This document shows positions 43,080-54,821 of a DNA stretch of 64,000 nt, one piece after another. The notes under the pieces are model-generated. The model had not been told where the DNA came from. It did no database searches and worked only from the letters and a program-made list of their open reading frames with translations. The stretch comes from Moniliella sp. 'wahieum'. Taxonomy: Eukaryota > Basidiomycota > Moniliellomycetes > Moniliellales > Moniliellaceae. Positions within the stretch are counted from its first letter, which is position 1. Each line of letters begins with the position of its first letter. Where the stretch lies: positions 310,001 to 374,000 of the forward strand of contig RSEE01000001.1 of NCBI GenBank assembly GCA_003971905.1, in the 5' to 3' direction. A program made the translations under genes and the position numbers.

Positions 43080-43894
43080 TGGGCCCGAGGAGCGCTGCGA
43101 GAGAGATGGATGAGGTGGGCTCATCGACGACTCGTACTCAGGAGCCGCTGAGCTTACTCAACGTGTTGGGGCTGCTGAGCCTCAGTCCCCCAGCCCCCAC
43201 AGCGCTAAGAACTCACCGGTGACCCTGGGCGCTGGCGTTGGGTTAATACGTACTGCACTCAGTAACTAGCCTCTGCAGTGCCCCCTCCCTGGGGACAGTA
43301 CTTTTTCAGACGTCCATCCCCCTGGTGCCGAGGGACGGCGAAAGCGCCGCGTAGAGCCTGGGCTGCTTGTTCCTTCATCAGGCCTCAGGCGAGCATGAAT
43401 GATTCATGGCGCGTGAGCTCAGTACTGGGTGTGCCTCCAAGGTCATCGATCTCATCGAGCTGTCCATGGGATCTCCAACCACTGAACTTCTTGACTTGAA
43501 CTTGGGTGGGGCCCGGTGCGGCGCTGGAGTGCTGCAGCTGCATTGCCGACGAAAAATCTGGTTATTATGTCCACGCAAAAAGCTTCAACATCTCATCCAA
43601 CCGCCAGGGTCTGGAACTCAGGCACTTGGACCTGAACGCAACTAGTACCGGCAGCTGCAAGCTGTGCGGTACCGAGTGTAGAGTTGGTGCACCGAGTCGA
43701 TGTGGGCCAAAAATGGCCTGCTCGGGGGTTAGGGCGTGGAGCGTAACCCGAAGCCAGTGCCACTTTTATGTGTTCTCTGTTGTGTATGCGGTGCGGCCTT
43801 TTGGAGAATCGTGACTCTTGATCATTTCCTCCTTGAGATGATTTGGGATAGATATATCCTACTGCAGTTGCATTCCATCACATCTACAGGTTTG

Positions 43895-45270
43895 AAGTCA
43901 GGACAAGGAAATACGGCGCCTAACTGGCTCGCTCATCCGGCGTGTGCAGCTTTGTTGGTGTCGACCCGATTAGGAAACCGGAGGATTCGCCAGCAGCTCA
44001 AGACTCTACTTGCGCCCGCAATTCGCGCCCAAGCCGGATGTAGCGTGCGTGGATACGGATGAACGTGGTCGACAGGTGGGCGGTGAACCATCTCCAAAGA
44101 GAGACTCATCGCAGTTAATTCATTCCATCACACGCCCAAAACACCTTGCTCTCGCCGTAGTATCCGGAAAAGACATGCTCTTGAGTGCGCCCCTGGTGCT
44201 TGGCATTGTTTCCTGTGGCGTTCCAAAGGCATGGTGGTTGTGGCTCGTGTGCCTCATTCCGGTATACGCAACCATTGTCTCTCCTTTGTGCCCGAGTCCG
44301 GTAAAGAGTGGTCCACCTATCCATTCCTGAACTTGCGAACGCTCCGGATCCCATCACTCGGGAGACTGCACGTCTGGCAGTCCGCCCACACTGCGTCGCG
44401 TCCTCTTGCTCCACAGTCGGCTCGTTGTGGGTGTGAATGTTCAGGATGAAGCACACAAGATTGATAGTTGGCTCCCGCACAGCCTCGTTGGTGCACCAGC
44501 TCGGACTGTGGGTACGGGTGTTAGCCGAGATGTGCCCAAGCGAGAAGACATCAGATCACTTGCTGCTCGAGGAACGGGACAGGATAGGGAGAGCTAGATA
44601 CTAATTAGACTTTGCTTGCCGGTGAGCGCGAGAGGTACTTGGTTGCTGGCATTGAGGCAAGTAGAGTGTAGTTGAACGCGATTGCTATGCTCAACCACAT
44701 TGCGCCCATCGGCCCCGTTGGGGTTATATTGAGGAGTACCTGACGACTCTTCTCCCACATCTTCTGACAACGCTTGTCCTGCGTTGTAAATGCGTTCGCC
44801 ATGTATGCGTCCGTGGGGGCAACAAAAGTGGAAATAAGATGGCCGTTGACCTCATTGGGCACAGCACGCGTGGGGCGCAATGTACCAGCAGAGCGGACAG
44901 CCGCATCCTTCCATCGAAGAGGCAGGCTCATGAGGATATCGAGGTGTGATCGTCGTTCCCCCCTTGAGAGGGTTCTCGTTCCGCCAAAACTCCGTGCGGA
45001 TGAAAGCGTCAATTTCGGCCAGCACATCGTCCTGCTCTCCCTCCATCTGCATGGTACGAAGTAAGCCGGGGTGCAGCTGGTCTGAGCATAGTACCGCCAT
45101 AGTAAGAGGCGTCCTGACGGGTGATGCCATCTGATGAGACCTGGAGTCCTGTGATGTCCTCGAGGGTGATGCAATCGCACTGGTGGTGGTGGTGGTGGTC
45201 TAAGCCAGCCAGCAACGCCTAACCAGCCAGCAACACCTATACAGAGGAACATCAAGCAGCGAGTCGCCAC
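43895..45270 (-). mobile_element. LINE copy 3: 5'-truncated, degenerate fragment
   Basis: The minus strand matches LINE copy 2 in order: RQDASYYGG (about 45105), DDVLAEIDAFIRTEF, DILMSLPLRW, PNEVNGHLI, KMWEKSRQ, HNEPTVEQEDA, a GMDRWTTLYRT version of the GMEVDHTLRDT segment, and the 3' tail with GGATGAGCG and a TTAGGCGCC block near 43940. It lacks the reverse transcriptase part. Frames are broken throughout. Near its 5' end lies a (CCA)n run (about 45180-45199) and a twice-repeated CCAGCCAGCAAC word (45206-45235). Confidence 0.72.
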
Positions 45271-46030
45271 CAGGGGCTAAGCTGCGGAACAAGGAAAAAA
45301 CGCGAGAGAGAAAACAGAATTCCCAGGCCTCTGAGGAGGAACTGAAGGGACATTGGCCAAAGCACGAGCCACCGATGCTCAACACCATCGAGCTCAGTAG
45401 GCACGTCCAGTCTCAGGTGTCACGCGTCACGATCACAGTGATGCACCTCAGCTTCCACACACGATAGTGCTTAGGACCTCGATAAGCCGTCATACCTAAT
45501 CTGACCCCAGTCCCGTTCAGCGCACTAGCTCGGTTTGAGTGTGAGCTGACGGGCCTTCTTCCAAAACCATAGCTTCCTACGAACCGAGCGTGGTGCACCG
45601 ACGTCAAGTGAAAAGCTGGGTAGGGGTACCAGAGATCCAAGGGGCCAAACAGAAAGAAGAGGTGGGACATGTGTATATCCGTGGGGAGCGCGTTTGGGCG
45701 AGAGTACTATATACGGTGATGCAGTTTACGCGTTACGGTCACTCGGGACCAATTTCCGGGGCGAGTCGGTGCCTCACGTACGGAGGATGCTGCGACTAAG
45801 ATGAGGTGGGGACCAAGCCACACTGGTTGCGCTATAGTCACTGCAGAGCGAGATAGAATCCATGATACAACCACCAAGCTGTGAGTCGAGGCGCCCCCCA
45901 AAAAGTGGCATTACAGTGATCAATGGGGAGGGGCAAACAGGCAAAAGGCGGGAAAAAAACGAATCAGAGTCTTGGCTGCCGGGGCTATATGTAAGCAGTG
46001 ACTAGAAGGGGAAAGGACAAGAACGAAGAG
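45271..46030. other. intergenic, no gene recognised
   Basis: Separates LINE copy 3 from the bZIP gene 3' end. Near 45414-45440 GTCACGC/GTCACGA/TCACAGT words are in 7-bp register, a short heptad chain. Confidence 0.4.
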
Positions 46031-47573
46031 CTACACTGGTGTTGGTAAGAGTTGCGGTGACGTTTCCCGAGCTCGTTTGGCCGGTCGGTCCGACTCGGAC
46101 TCCACAGACAACTCGGTAATGCGGCCTTGGGACCCACTGAGGCAAGGCCAAGACCTGTTCTTCGGTAGAACTAGGTTGGCAAGCCCGCGTTGGCGACGCC
46201 ACCAGTAGTGCGGGGAGAATTGGAGCTGCAGGTGGAAGTCAGTCGCGGTCATTTCAACATAGGAGAAGGGAGAGTGGGCGGGGGGCGCACCTGTCAACAG
46301 GAATCCCCAGCGGGATACAAATCCTTCGCTGAGTTCGTACGCTTCGGGATCAAAGGGGTCGTCACCATGAACGACATAGGCCGTGTCCCATGGGTTGGAC
46401 GACTCCCCTCCCCAGAGCTCAGTGCAGAGATCCAGCTCGGAAAAGTATCCGCGCTGAATGCCGAGCAGGATGCGTTCGCGCACCACTGGCCAGGGAAACG
46501 AGGCGTCGATAAAGAAGTGGTGAGGGACCACGGCGGCTAGTTTGGAGGGTGCGTACTCCTCCGGCAACCGGTCCCAGCACAGTTGGCGCTGATGGGAATA
46601 GTCGTCGGCCAGATGAGAGAGGGCGAGGTCGTCGTCCCAGAGAGCTTTGTCGACACCAATGCGGAGACCAAAAGTGTCGAAGACCAAGGTAACGTCGAAG
46701 GAGGGCATGAGGAGCTGGTCGGCCCATACGTTGCCAAAGAGACGGGACAAGTCCCAGGTTCGAGGGGATGCAGCACCGGTACCGAGCACGAGTTGGTTAG
46801 GGGGGCTTGGACGGAAGGCGTCTCATTGGGTTTGGGCGGCGTAATTTGCCACTCGAGGGGGATCAATGGTGACAGGCTAGGTGGGTTATCCGAAGCATGG
46901 GGCGGGGCCTGTTGCGGCACGGGCGCGGGAAGTTCCATGGCAGCCAACAGGTCGTTGACAGAGGCAGTGGAGAGGGTAGAGTGGCTAGGGAGAGTGGGGG
47001 CGGTGGGGAAAGTGGGAGCAGTGAGAAGAGCAGAATCGTTGGGGGAGACACTGGGGTGGTGATCGGGGAGAAGCCGGGTTGGAATTGGGATGGAGAGAAG
47101 GAGAATGAGAGATCCTGGGATGGGGGTTGGGTTGTGGTTGGGCTTGAGATTGGGTGGAGGGTGGGAGTCGGACCTGGGAGGGTCAGAGGGAGTGAGGCCA
47201 GCGGCCCAAGCCGAGGGGGACCAAGTGCTGCCGAGGCCAGAGCCGGAGGCAGAGAGGGAGGAGAGGGCGCCGAGGATGTCAGTGGGGGCGCGGTCGACCG
47301 CAGAGGGGAGCGGAGGAGGGGCGGAGTGGATGGACGGGGGGAAGGCGGAGGGATGGGCTGAGGGGGAGACTCGTCGGAAGCCGACAGCGCCTCGGCGGCG
47401 GGCAGATCGGGCAGGGCGACTGCGGCTGCCACATCGGCCGCCGAAGCAAGACTTGGGTCCTGGCCGCGGCGGCGCATGCGGAGACGGAGCTGGGCGAGGC
47501 GGTTCTGCTCCTTTCTCCGCAGCCTGCGCATCTCGAGCTGCTCGGGCGTCAACTGCTTGGGTCTGGGCGCCAT
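46031..47573 (-). CDS. bZIP transcription factor with C-terminal DUF3425 domain
   Basis: The N-terminus (ATG 47573) has a bZIP basic region RRLRRKEQNRLAQLRLRMRR right after QLTPEQLEM, with only a short zipper. A long Pro/Ser/Leu-rich middle follows. The C-terminal half holds the fungal DUF3425 signature: QLLMPSFDVTLVFDTFGLRI, ALWDDDLALSHLADDY, LPEEYAPSKLAAVVPHHFFI, DASFPWPVVRERIL, FSELDLCTELWGG, DDPFDPEAYELSEGFVSRWG and, after a 65-bp intron (46226-46290), HYWWRRQRG. The end is rich in charged residues (ESESDRPAKRARE) and stops at 46031. Frame breaks lie in the low-complexity middle. It is divergent from the Ser/Pro-rich gene. Targets unknown. Confidence 0.85.
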
Positions 47574-48037
47574 GGGTGGATCAGACACGATGGGGGGGCG
47601 GTGGTGGCTGGAGAAGAGGGAGCCGCAGGCGGACATCATGCATCATGCATCATGCACCGAACGGCGTACGTCACTGCACGTGACAGCGTGACTGTCCGTC
47701 GGACCCCGAGGCGACGGGCCGGCAGCATGCAGCACCAGGCAGCACCTCGAACGGCTGTGCGGGGGCAGTGTCGGGCTGTGTTTGCTGTGCTGCTCTGCAG
47801 GCAGCTGCGCAGCCAGACAGCCCCTGCGCCACCGGTGAACACGATGTGTGACGGGACGAGGCCAGCACGGGGGCGGTGTGGGGCGGGCGGCGGGCGGCGG
47901 ATGCGCCACACTGCCTGCGGACAGCGCGGGGAGGAGGGCAGTGTTGCGTTGCGTTCTGGGTCGTCGTCCTCCGCTCCGCGCCACCACCACCCTCCCGCAT
48001 CCCGCCATCGCCCCCACCATCGCCCCCGCTGCCTGCC
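47574..48037. promoter_or_regulatory. divergent promoter region, bZIP / Ser-Pro-rich gene, with CATCATG array
   Basis: 464 bp between two divergent ATGs. A (CATCATG)3 array (47634-47654) lies 61 bp upstream of the bZIP start. The remainder is GC-rich without a definite core promoter element. Confidence 0.5.
47634..47654. repeat. heptad chain, CATCATG x3
   Basis: Three exact CATCATG units in a divergent promoter; the same unit as at 5275-5309 and 12778-12798. Confidence 0.85.
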
Positions 48038-50244
48038 ATGGCCGTCGTCCCCGCCGCCCGCTTCCGCCGCGTCTCTGCCGGCGCCCCGCCCGCCTCCCCC
48101 TCGCCTCCGCCCTCCCCCCCCACTGCCCAGGCCACCACCCATCTGCCCAACCAGGACGTCCTTGCCATCGTTCGTGCCAGTGGCGCTCGCGCCGCCCTTC
48201 TCCGCGCCCACGCCCGCGCCCGCTCCCACGACGACGCACGCTTTGCCCACCCTATCTTCCAGCCTCAGCCCGACAGCTCCCCCATCCTCTCCTCCTCTGT
48301 ACTAGACCACCCCCCGCGCCCCAGCACCGATCTCGGTCACTACGCCCCCGTCCTCCACCGTCCCCCTGCCCCCACCCTTCCCTCTGTACGAGAGGGTCCC
48401 CCCCCGCCGGCCCAGCACCAGTACCAGCATTCAGTCTGACCGCAGCATCCGCGGCCCCAGACCATCCATCGAGTCTGTCTCCTCCCTGTACTCAACCTCC
48501 ACCGCACGCAACCCTCCCTTGCCCGGCTCCCGCCCTGTCTCGGGGGAACCGCGGTCCTGGTCCAGCGCCAGCTCTTATTCTGTCCCGCAGCCCTCCACTG
48601 CGCCCACCACACCGGCATCAGTACCCCACGAAACAGCCGCGGTATGGAACCCCGTCCTCTCCCTCCATTGGTGGGCAAGGAGACACTGCCTATCCAGCGG
48701 ACCGAGCCGGTGCGCTCCCTTCCGACCCCTCCGACAGAGTCCTTTTCTACGCTTTCAACAGGGCCCCATCCCCTCCCACATCCACCTCTCTCTCTGAACA
48801 CCAAGGACCCTACTCCGCACGAGCCATACGCCCTTTCTCCTGACCCCCCCGTCCCTGCATCTGTTGCAATGCCCAGCCACGAATCTGGTGTTCCTGCTCC
48901 CATCCCCGAACGGGAAGGGACCATTGCTTCCCACTCCTCCTATTCCTCTGGGGGCACAACCCCCGTGCGCGGATCCCCCCTACTCGGCCCAACGCCGCAT
49001 GAAGGTAACCCTGATGAGCTGCTCCGGCAACACGGGATTGGGGTCGGCATGTCGCTCGATGCACCTTCCGCATTAGAAGTGGACGAGCTAGCGGACCAGC
49101 TAGAGGCGTTGCGCGCGCCTGGTCACCCAGTCTGGCGGGTCTCTCCGAGGAAGCTGACTCGCTCGCTTCTCTCGACGAGCTGGATGAGGACGTGGGTCCA
49201 AGCGTGAGCGACAATGAGGCTGAGATGGACTGGTCGGACGAAGACGGGGATGGCACCTCGACCCTGGTCGGGTCCAGCTACACTTTCACCTCGGCCCTCC
49301 CCAATTCACGGCGGAGCATGCGTGCCTCGCGCGCCTCGCGCTCCTCTCGGCGAAGTTACCATCAACGCCGGTCTAGTCAGCGCCCGCGCAGCGAGGCGCG
49401 GCGCAGCACGCGCCGCCCTTCCACTGGCCCCGCCACAGAAGGCGCGACTGGCACAAGTGCGGCACGTGGGGCAACCCGATCCATCCCGGGCCAGCACGAC
49501 GTGGAAATCCTCTCAACCCGCCCCTATCTGGGATCGGAGGAACACCGCTCGCTCCGATCCAGAGCGTTACCCACCTCCCCAGTCCGGAACGCGTTCGACT
49601 ACGCGACCGATTGCGCAATCCTGCGTCGATTGGGTTCTATGGCAGTACGGGTAACTTGCACCGAGGCATGCGCTCCACGTCTTCTCTCTTGGGCTTCAGT
49701 TTGCGCCCTACCACTTCGCGTCCGCTTCCGGTGGCAGAACAAGTGCAGGAGGAAGAGGAGCTGCAGCGCAGCGCGTCGTTTGACTCGCTCCTCTCGGAAG
49801 CGTCTACACTGAACGAACAACGGCGGAGGATGGGCGTGCGGCGACCGGGCCAGGCAGCTGCGCCGCCTCCTTCCGTCCCGCGCGGACCACGCTTACCTTG
49901 GGGCCGGTCCACGCCCAACCTTCTCGCCCGTGGTCCTGGAGGCCCTGGGAACCACCTGTTCCCTTCCACCTCTCGTCCCACTGCCCCTACCCCGACCCCG
50001 GCCCAACCGTTCCACAGCCCCGCCCGCGTCTGGAAACCACCTCTTCCCTCCCTCTACCGCCACCCCGTTGCCGGCCAAGAAACGTGGGAAATTCCGTGCT
50101 GGCTTTCGCCGCCTCTTCTCCCACTCGCTCTCAGCCGTCGCGCTAACGCCCAGCCGAGTCTTAGCCCCCACTGCTCGAATCCAACTCATGTTACTCCTTG
50201 GGCTTGTGTCACTTTTCTCACCTCTCTGCCTTCTAACCCACTGA
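48038..50244 (+). CDS. unrecognised Ser/Pro/Arg-rich protein
   Basis: About 730 residues if frames are joined, starting MAVVPAARFRRVS (ATG 48038). Readable pieces in order: TTHLPNQDVLAIVRASGARA, a Ser-rich stretch with RPSIESVSSLYSTSTARNPP, PHEGNPDELLRQHGIGVGMS, VDELADQLEALRA, EADSLASLDELDEDVGPSVS then EMDWSDEDGDGTST (acidic), SRRSMRASRASRSSRRSYHQ, GFYGSTGNLHRGMRSTSSLL, EEEELQRSASFDSLLSEAST, and a basic end PAKKRGKFRAGFRRLFSHSL. Ser-containing RxxS patterns suggest a phosphorylated, mostly disordered protein. No enzyme or binding domain is seen. The final 30 residues are hydrophobic and may be an out-of-frame extension. It is probably a real gene because separate frames join into uniform composition. 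Confidence 0.55.
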
Positions 50245-50552
50245 GCGCACTGCGCTCGCATCTTGCTTTCCCCCCATGCATTGGGCCTCCCTTCCTTCTC
50301 GTTACCCGCTGTTTCATCTTGTTTCCTCGGCCTCTCTAGGCTCACGATGGTCTGTTTCTTGCTCGCCTGTCGTGTCTTTGTTTGGGGCCTCGGCCTCGGC
50401 CTCATCGACCATCACTCTCGTTCCTGGCCTGATCCGCCTAGCTAGGCGCTGTACTTTGTTCTCGGACAATGGATCTGCCTTAGTTCCGGAACGGGCTCAT
50501 GGATTCTAGATTCTAGTTCTTGTGTCGATAGAAGAAGCAGGGAACAGAGATT
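50245..50552. other. short convergent intergenic region
   Basis: Between the 3' ends of two genes. Pyrimidine-rich sequence without identifiable feature. Confidence 0.4.
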
Positions 50553-51608
50553 TCAAACAGAATGCGATCGCGCCTCGATTCTAGGGAATCCGCGCTCACC
50601 TGAGGGCGTGAGCGCGTGAGCGCGTGAGCCTAGCTGGGGACGCTCAGTTTCGGACTTGGTAACTTGGCCGACACCGCCCTTGGGCTCAGCGTCACATCCG
50701 GAGTCCCGAAGGGCCTGGGCCCGCGTTGCCGCCGCCGGCCGACTGTCGCGTTCGCGCATCATAGCGGATGCGACCTCCATGAACCTGTCAAATGCTTCGG
50801 GAGGCATGTTGTGTCGCGCATCTGGAGGAGCAGATCCGTGAGCTCGGGCGGGATCGACCGCCTCTCGGGGCGGGATGGGCACGTTCGGGCCGTATGTGCG
50901 CGCAGCATGTCGCCTTGCTGCAACTCCATGTGTTGCAGCTGATGGAGCAGGGTAGGGTCGGCGGAGGTGGGACAGCAACCACGTCATCGAAAAAGCCGTC
51001 GTCTTCTATCTCCCCAACTTTTCCCGAATTTCAGCGGGGGCCAGCCTTCGTGCAGCGCCTCCAGCAGCATATCATCACCGCATTCGGTGCTTCGCCGAAC
51101 CAGGGTTCCACTTTCAGCATCATTTCTTTGTGTGACAAGCGGCCGTTCCAGATCGTTCAGCATATCGTACACTCGGGCGGGCCTCCATCGAGTCCCGCCA
51201 CCGGTCCGCGTCCATTTCCATATACTGGAGCAACCGTTCCTCGATTTGCGCAGGGTACAACCCCTTGCCCAGCGCGTCCAGCACGACATCCATCACGTCT
51301 GCGGCACCGGGTCGTTCACCTGGGTAAACTTTTGGCGGATCTCCTGCGCCGTCCACCCCGCGCGCGCATCCCACAGCAAACCAAACACGTCCCGGCGGCG
51401 GTATGAAAGGTTCCTGACCCAACGGGGGGCCCGGAAGTTAAGTTACCAAGACCACCACGACCACGACCACCACCACGGTAGTAGCACCACCAGTAGCACC
51501 AGCAGCGGGAGCACCAGCACCAGTTGCGCTTGCGGAGGGGGCGGGAAGCGGCGGGGGCAGGGCCGGTGCCGCGCTGGTCGGCTCGGTTGGGCATTCTCGG
51601 TTGGGCAT
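50553..51608 (-). CDS. unrecognised helical protein
   Basis: Minus-strand frames join into an apparently real protein. The start may be ATG 51608 (MPNRECPTEPTSAAP), followed by an Ala/Gly/Thr-rich and a Val-run segment. The best part is RNLSYRRRDVFGLLWDARAG, WTAQEIRQKFTQVND, then VMDVVLDALGKGLYPAQIEE, RLLQYMEMDADRWRDSMEAR, VYDMLNDLERPLV, DDMLLEALHEGWPPLKFGKS, LQHMELQQGDMLRAHTART, RRSIPPELTDLLLQMRD and MPPEAFDRFMEVASAMMRER. The stop is near 50553. Several short helix-rich modules with WTAQEI-like helix-turn-helix character suggest nucleic-acid or protein binding, but I recognise no family. At least five frame changes are needed. Confidence 0.5.
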
Positions 51609-53065
51609 TCGCGGGGGGAAGGGGCGGGAACCGTGGGGGGGGAAGAAAAGAGCAGGCCTCGGCTGCGGGCTGTCGATATACACTCCTCCCTGGGCGAAAG
51701 GGGAGAGGGCAGATGGGCCGCTGCGATGCTTGATTGGACGGTGCGGTGCAATCGCCGCACACTGCCCCCGTCGGGGTGTGTACGTGGACGAGCGATGCAC
51801 GTGCGATCATCGATCGAGCTGCGAGCAGAAGGCTCGAGCGCAAGCAGTCATGATCAACATCCGCAGCCAGCGCCCGCCACGCTGGAAGCCGGCCGATGCG
51901 CTCCATCCCATCGGCCAGCATCTCCACGCATCGAGCATCCCCAATCAATCATCATCGCATCATCAGTCCCCGCTCCCTGCCCCTGCGTGCTTGGTGCTTC
52001 CCCCACCACGCCCTCCCGTCCCCCCCATTCCCAGCGAGACACATTGCCATGTAGCCATCCCACCGCGATGGTTGCATTCCCTCCTCGGCGGGTGCATCCC
52101 ACCCGTCCTCAGCGTTGTTCCCTCACGTCTCGCCGTGGGGTGCTTGGTCGTCCTCTGGCCCGCTAGCTGCGCAGCCTGGCCGCACATGAGCGCCGCCTCG
52201 ATCGTGCGCTGCAGCCAACCGCCTCTGGGAGCTCTGCGTGCCCATCAAATAGACCCCTCTGTCCCAACAGCGGGTTGCCTATGCATGGACACGGGGGCGA
52301 TGCGCACGCCGGCGGGGTGCTACGGTCTGGAGCGTTTGGAGCGAGTTGTGCTAGTTATGGTTAGCGCCGGGGTTGCTCTCTGCAGGGAAGGGGCCTAGCT
52401 GAGAGAAGGTGGAAGCTTGCATGGGGGCATCCTTCTATGTTGGCGGTCTGCGTGTTGGGTGCCCGCTGCGATGCGGAGCGGAAGCGGCTATAACGTCTCA
52501 GGCCCGATGCCTCCGGAGGCCGAAGGCCCGAGTCTCACAGGCGAGTACGTGAGGACGGAGTGGCGTCGGCCAGCTGGGGCACTGGGCGGTGTCAGAGTAG
52601 CCTGTTTTCAATTGTGCCGCTGACAGGAGGTGCTTTTGGGGGCGGTGTGTTGTCCTAGAGGGGGGGGGTGGTGGTGGTGGTGGTGTGGTGTGGTGGTGGT
52701 GGTCGCCCGGGCGAGGTGGGGTGGGGAGGCAAATGTCGCCATGGGCGGCGTGACGTGCTGGCGCCGGTGTGGCCCAGCGCCATTCTTGCGCCGCAGTGGG
52801 CGGTGTGGGCGCCAGTCGGCCACTGCGTCGCTGCAAACGTCGAATCAAATCAGCCTGGAATCATCCCCGCACGCGTGATCGCCGATAAGCGCTGGGGTGC
52901 CGTGTGCCGCGTCTCGTCAGTCTCACGACGCGGTCCCGCCAGCTCCGCATCCTCCGTCCACGCAGCGGAGCCACGAGCGACCCCCCCCATCCCCTCGCAT
53001 TCCAGCATCGCACCGCCTCGCCTCGCCTTGCCTCCTCCTCCTCCTCTCCCTCCCCCGACACCTTC
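51609..53065. other. intergenic, no gene recognised
   Basis: 1.45 kb including a GTG/GGT simple repeat (52660-52711). Open frames are composition artefacts. The last about 100 bp, with a (CTC)n tract (53029-53056), lead into the transporter start. Confidence 0.4.
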
Positions 53066-54821
53066 ATGAGCTCGACCGCGCGCACGCCGCTTACGTCCGG
53101 CAAGTCGACGCCGAAAGCCGTGTCGAAATCCGCCTACCAGGCCACCCCGTCTTCCTCCTCCCCGACCCTCTGCTCCCCCGCCCCCAGCATGCGTGCCGCC
53201 TCTTCTGCCGAGCCTTCGTCTCCGGGCCTGGGCAGCGGCCGGGTCAGTCTGTTCATCTCATCGGCCAACCTGCTGAATGTGCTGATTGGTGCTGGCATCT
53301 GTGCCATGCCCTACTCCTTTGCCGCGGCTGGCATCGTGCCTGGGTTTGTTCTGGTGGTTGTGTGTGGGGTAACGTCGGCGTTGGGCGTGTACCTGTTGAC
53401 GCGCTGTGCGGCCCGACTGGGTGGCAACCAAACCTCCTTCTTTGCGATTGCGTCGGCCGTGTGGCCCTCGGCGCGCCAGGCGATTGATGCCGCAATTGCG
53501 ATCAAGTGCTTTGGCGTCGCAATCAGTTACCTGATGATTGCCGGCCAACTCATGCCGCAAGTGTCGTGGTCCTTGGCGCGCATCCTCACCGGCTCGCCAC
53601 AAGGGTTCCCTAGCGTGCTGTACTCGCGCGAATTTTGGATTGCCGCCTGGGCCGTGCTCCTGGCCCCGCTCTCGTTTTTGCGCCGGCTCGACTCGCTCCG
53701 CCACACGTCCTACGTCAGCTTCTTGGCGGTCGTGTACCTCGTTGTCATTGTTGTCTACTACTTTTTCGTCCCGCCCACTTTTTCGACCGAAGCGCACATG
53801 GCTTCTACCGCTCCTGCTCCTGCTCTGCGCCCACGCAGCCCCCTCCAAGCCCTCGCCGAACCGCCCCCAAGGGTGACGTGCACTGGTTCCACATGACGAG
53901 CGAGTTCCTCAGCGTTTCCCCCGTGTTTGTGTTTGCCTTTACCTGTGCTCATGTACGTCCTCCTTCGACCTCGTTCCTACCTCTCAGTATGGCACGCGGG
54001 GCTATTCTTGTTTCCGCACGTACCCAGTACTAACCCCGGCTCCAGAACGTGCTGTCCGTGTACAACGAGCTCAAAGACACACCGAGGCGCGGACGAACGA
54101 GGTGATTGGGTGGTCGATCGGCTTGGCAGGAGTGCTGTACGAGGTGGTAGCCATCCTGGGGTACTGCACCTTTGGCGCCCATGTGAGCGCGAACGTGATT
54201 GCTTCCTACCCGGCCGACTCGCTGTTTGTCTGTGGTGGACGCCTGGCCATTGTCGCCTTGACATTGATGAGTTACCCCCTCACCATCCACCCTTGCCGCG
54301 CGTCCCTGGCCAACATCTACGCCGCTTTCCGCCCTGCTGGACGCTCCGGGACCAGACCACCAGCGCCAGTGCCAGCATCCACGACGAGACGGAAGCGTTG
54401 GTCTCCTCGGACGAGACGGGTGGCGGTGCTGGTGCAAGCCCGGTCGCTCCCGAGCTGGGCACGCTGGCCTGGGCCGGGGTGACGGTGGCGTTGGTGGTGA
54501 GCACGACGGCGATCGCGATCGCGGTGGAAGACTTATCCCTAGCCCTCGGGTTGTCGGCAGCGTTGGCTCCACTCCATCTCGTTCATCTTGCCGGGCTTGC
54601 TGTACTGGCGCATGTTCCGCCACGCAGACGGCGCCGACGAGTTGCCCGGCGGCCAGTTTGCCCCGCTCGAGGAAGGTCATCCGGCCCCGCGCCCGGCCGA
54701 GGCGCAGCCCCCCGCCCCGTCTCGCCGCACCACACTGCATTTGGCCATCGGCCTCACGGTGTGGGGCGTGGTCGTGCTCGTGGTCACGCTCACGGCGAAT
54801 ATCCGCAAGGTGCTCGCATGA
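53066..54821 (+). CDS. vacuolar-type amino-acid transporter (AVT / SLC38-like, AAAP family)
   Basis: Multi-pass permease moving amino acids across the vacuolar or other membrane by H+ exchange. The Ser/Thr/Pro-rich N-terminal tail (about 60 residues) is cytosolic; the first membrane segment carries SSANLLNVLIGAGICAMPYS, the family hallmark. Further segments: GIVPGFVLVVVCGVTSALGV, AIKCFGVAISYLMIAGQLMP, FLAVVYLVVIVVYYFFVP, FLSVSPVFVFAFTCAHN with VLSVYNEL, EVIGWSIGLAGVLYEVVAIL and LAIVALTLMSYPLTIHPCRA, and the C-terminal LHLAIGLTVWGVVVLVVTLT. One intron, 53953-54045 (GTACGT, CTAAC, CCAG), is phase 0. ATG 53066, TGA 54819-54821; about 550 residues. Frame breaks occur near 53845, 54335 and 54570. 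Closest to AVT5-7 by layout; substrate unknown. Confidence 0.88.

Larger units (their letters stand above)
42455..43894. other. repeat-bearing intergenic region
   Basis: No gene recognised. It contains two heptad chains (42785-42805 and 42982-43079). From 43250 to 43890 there is mixed sequence without domains, adjoining LINE copy 3. Confidence 0.45.
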
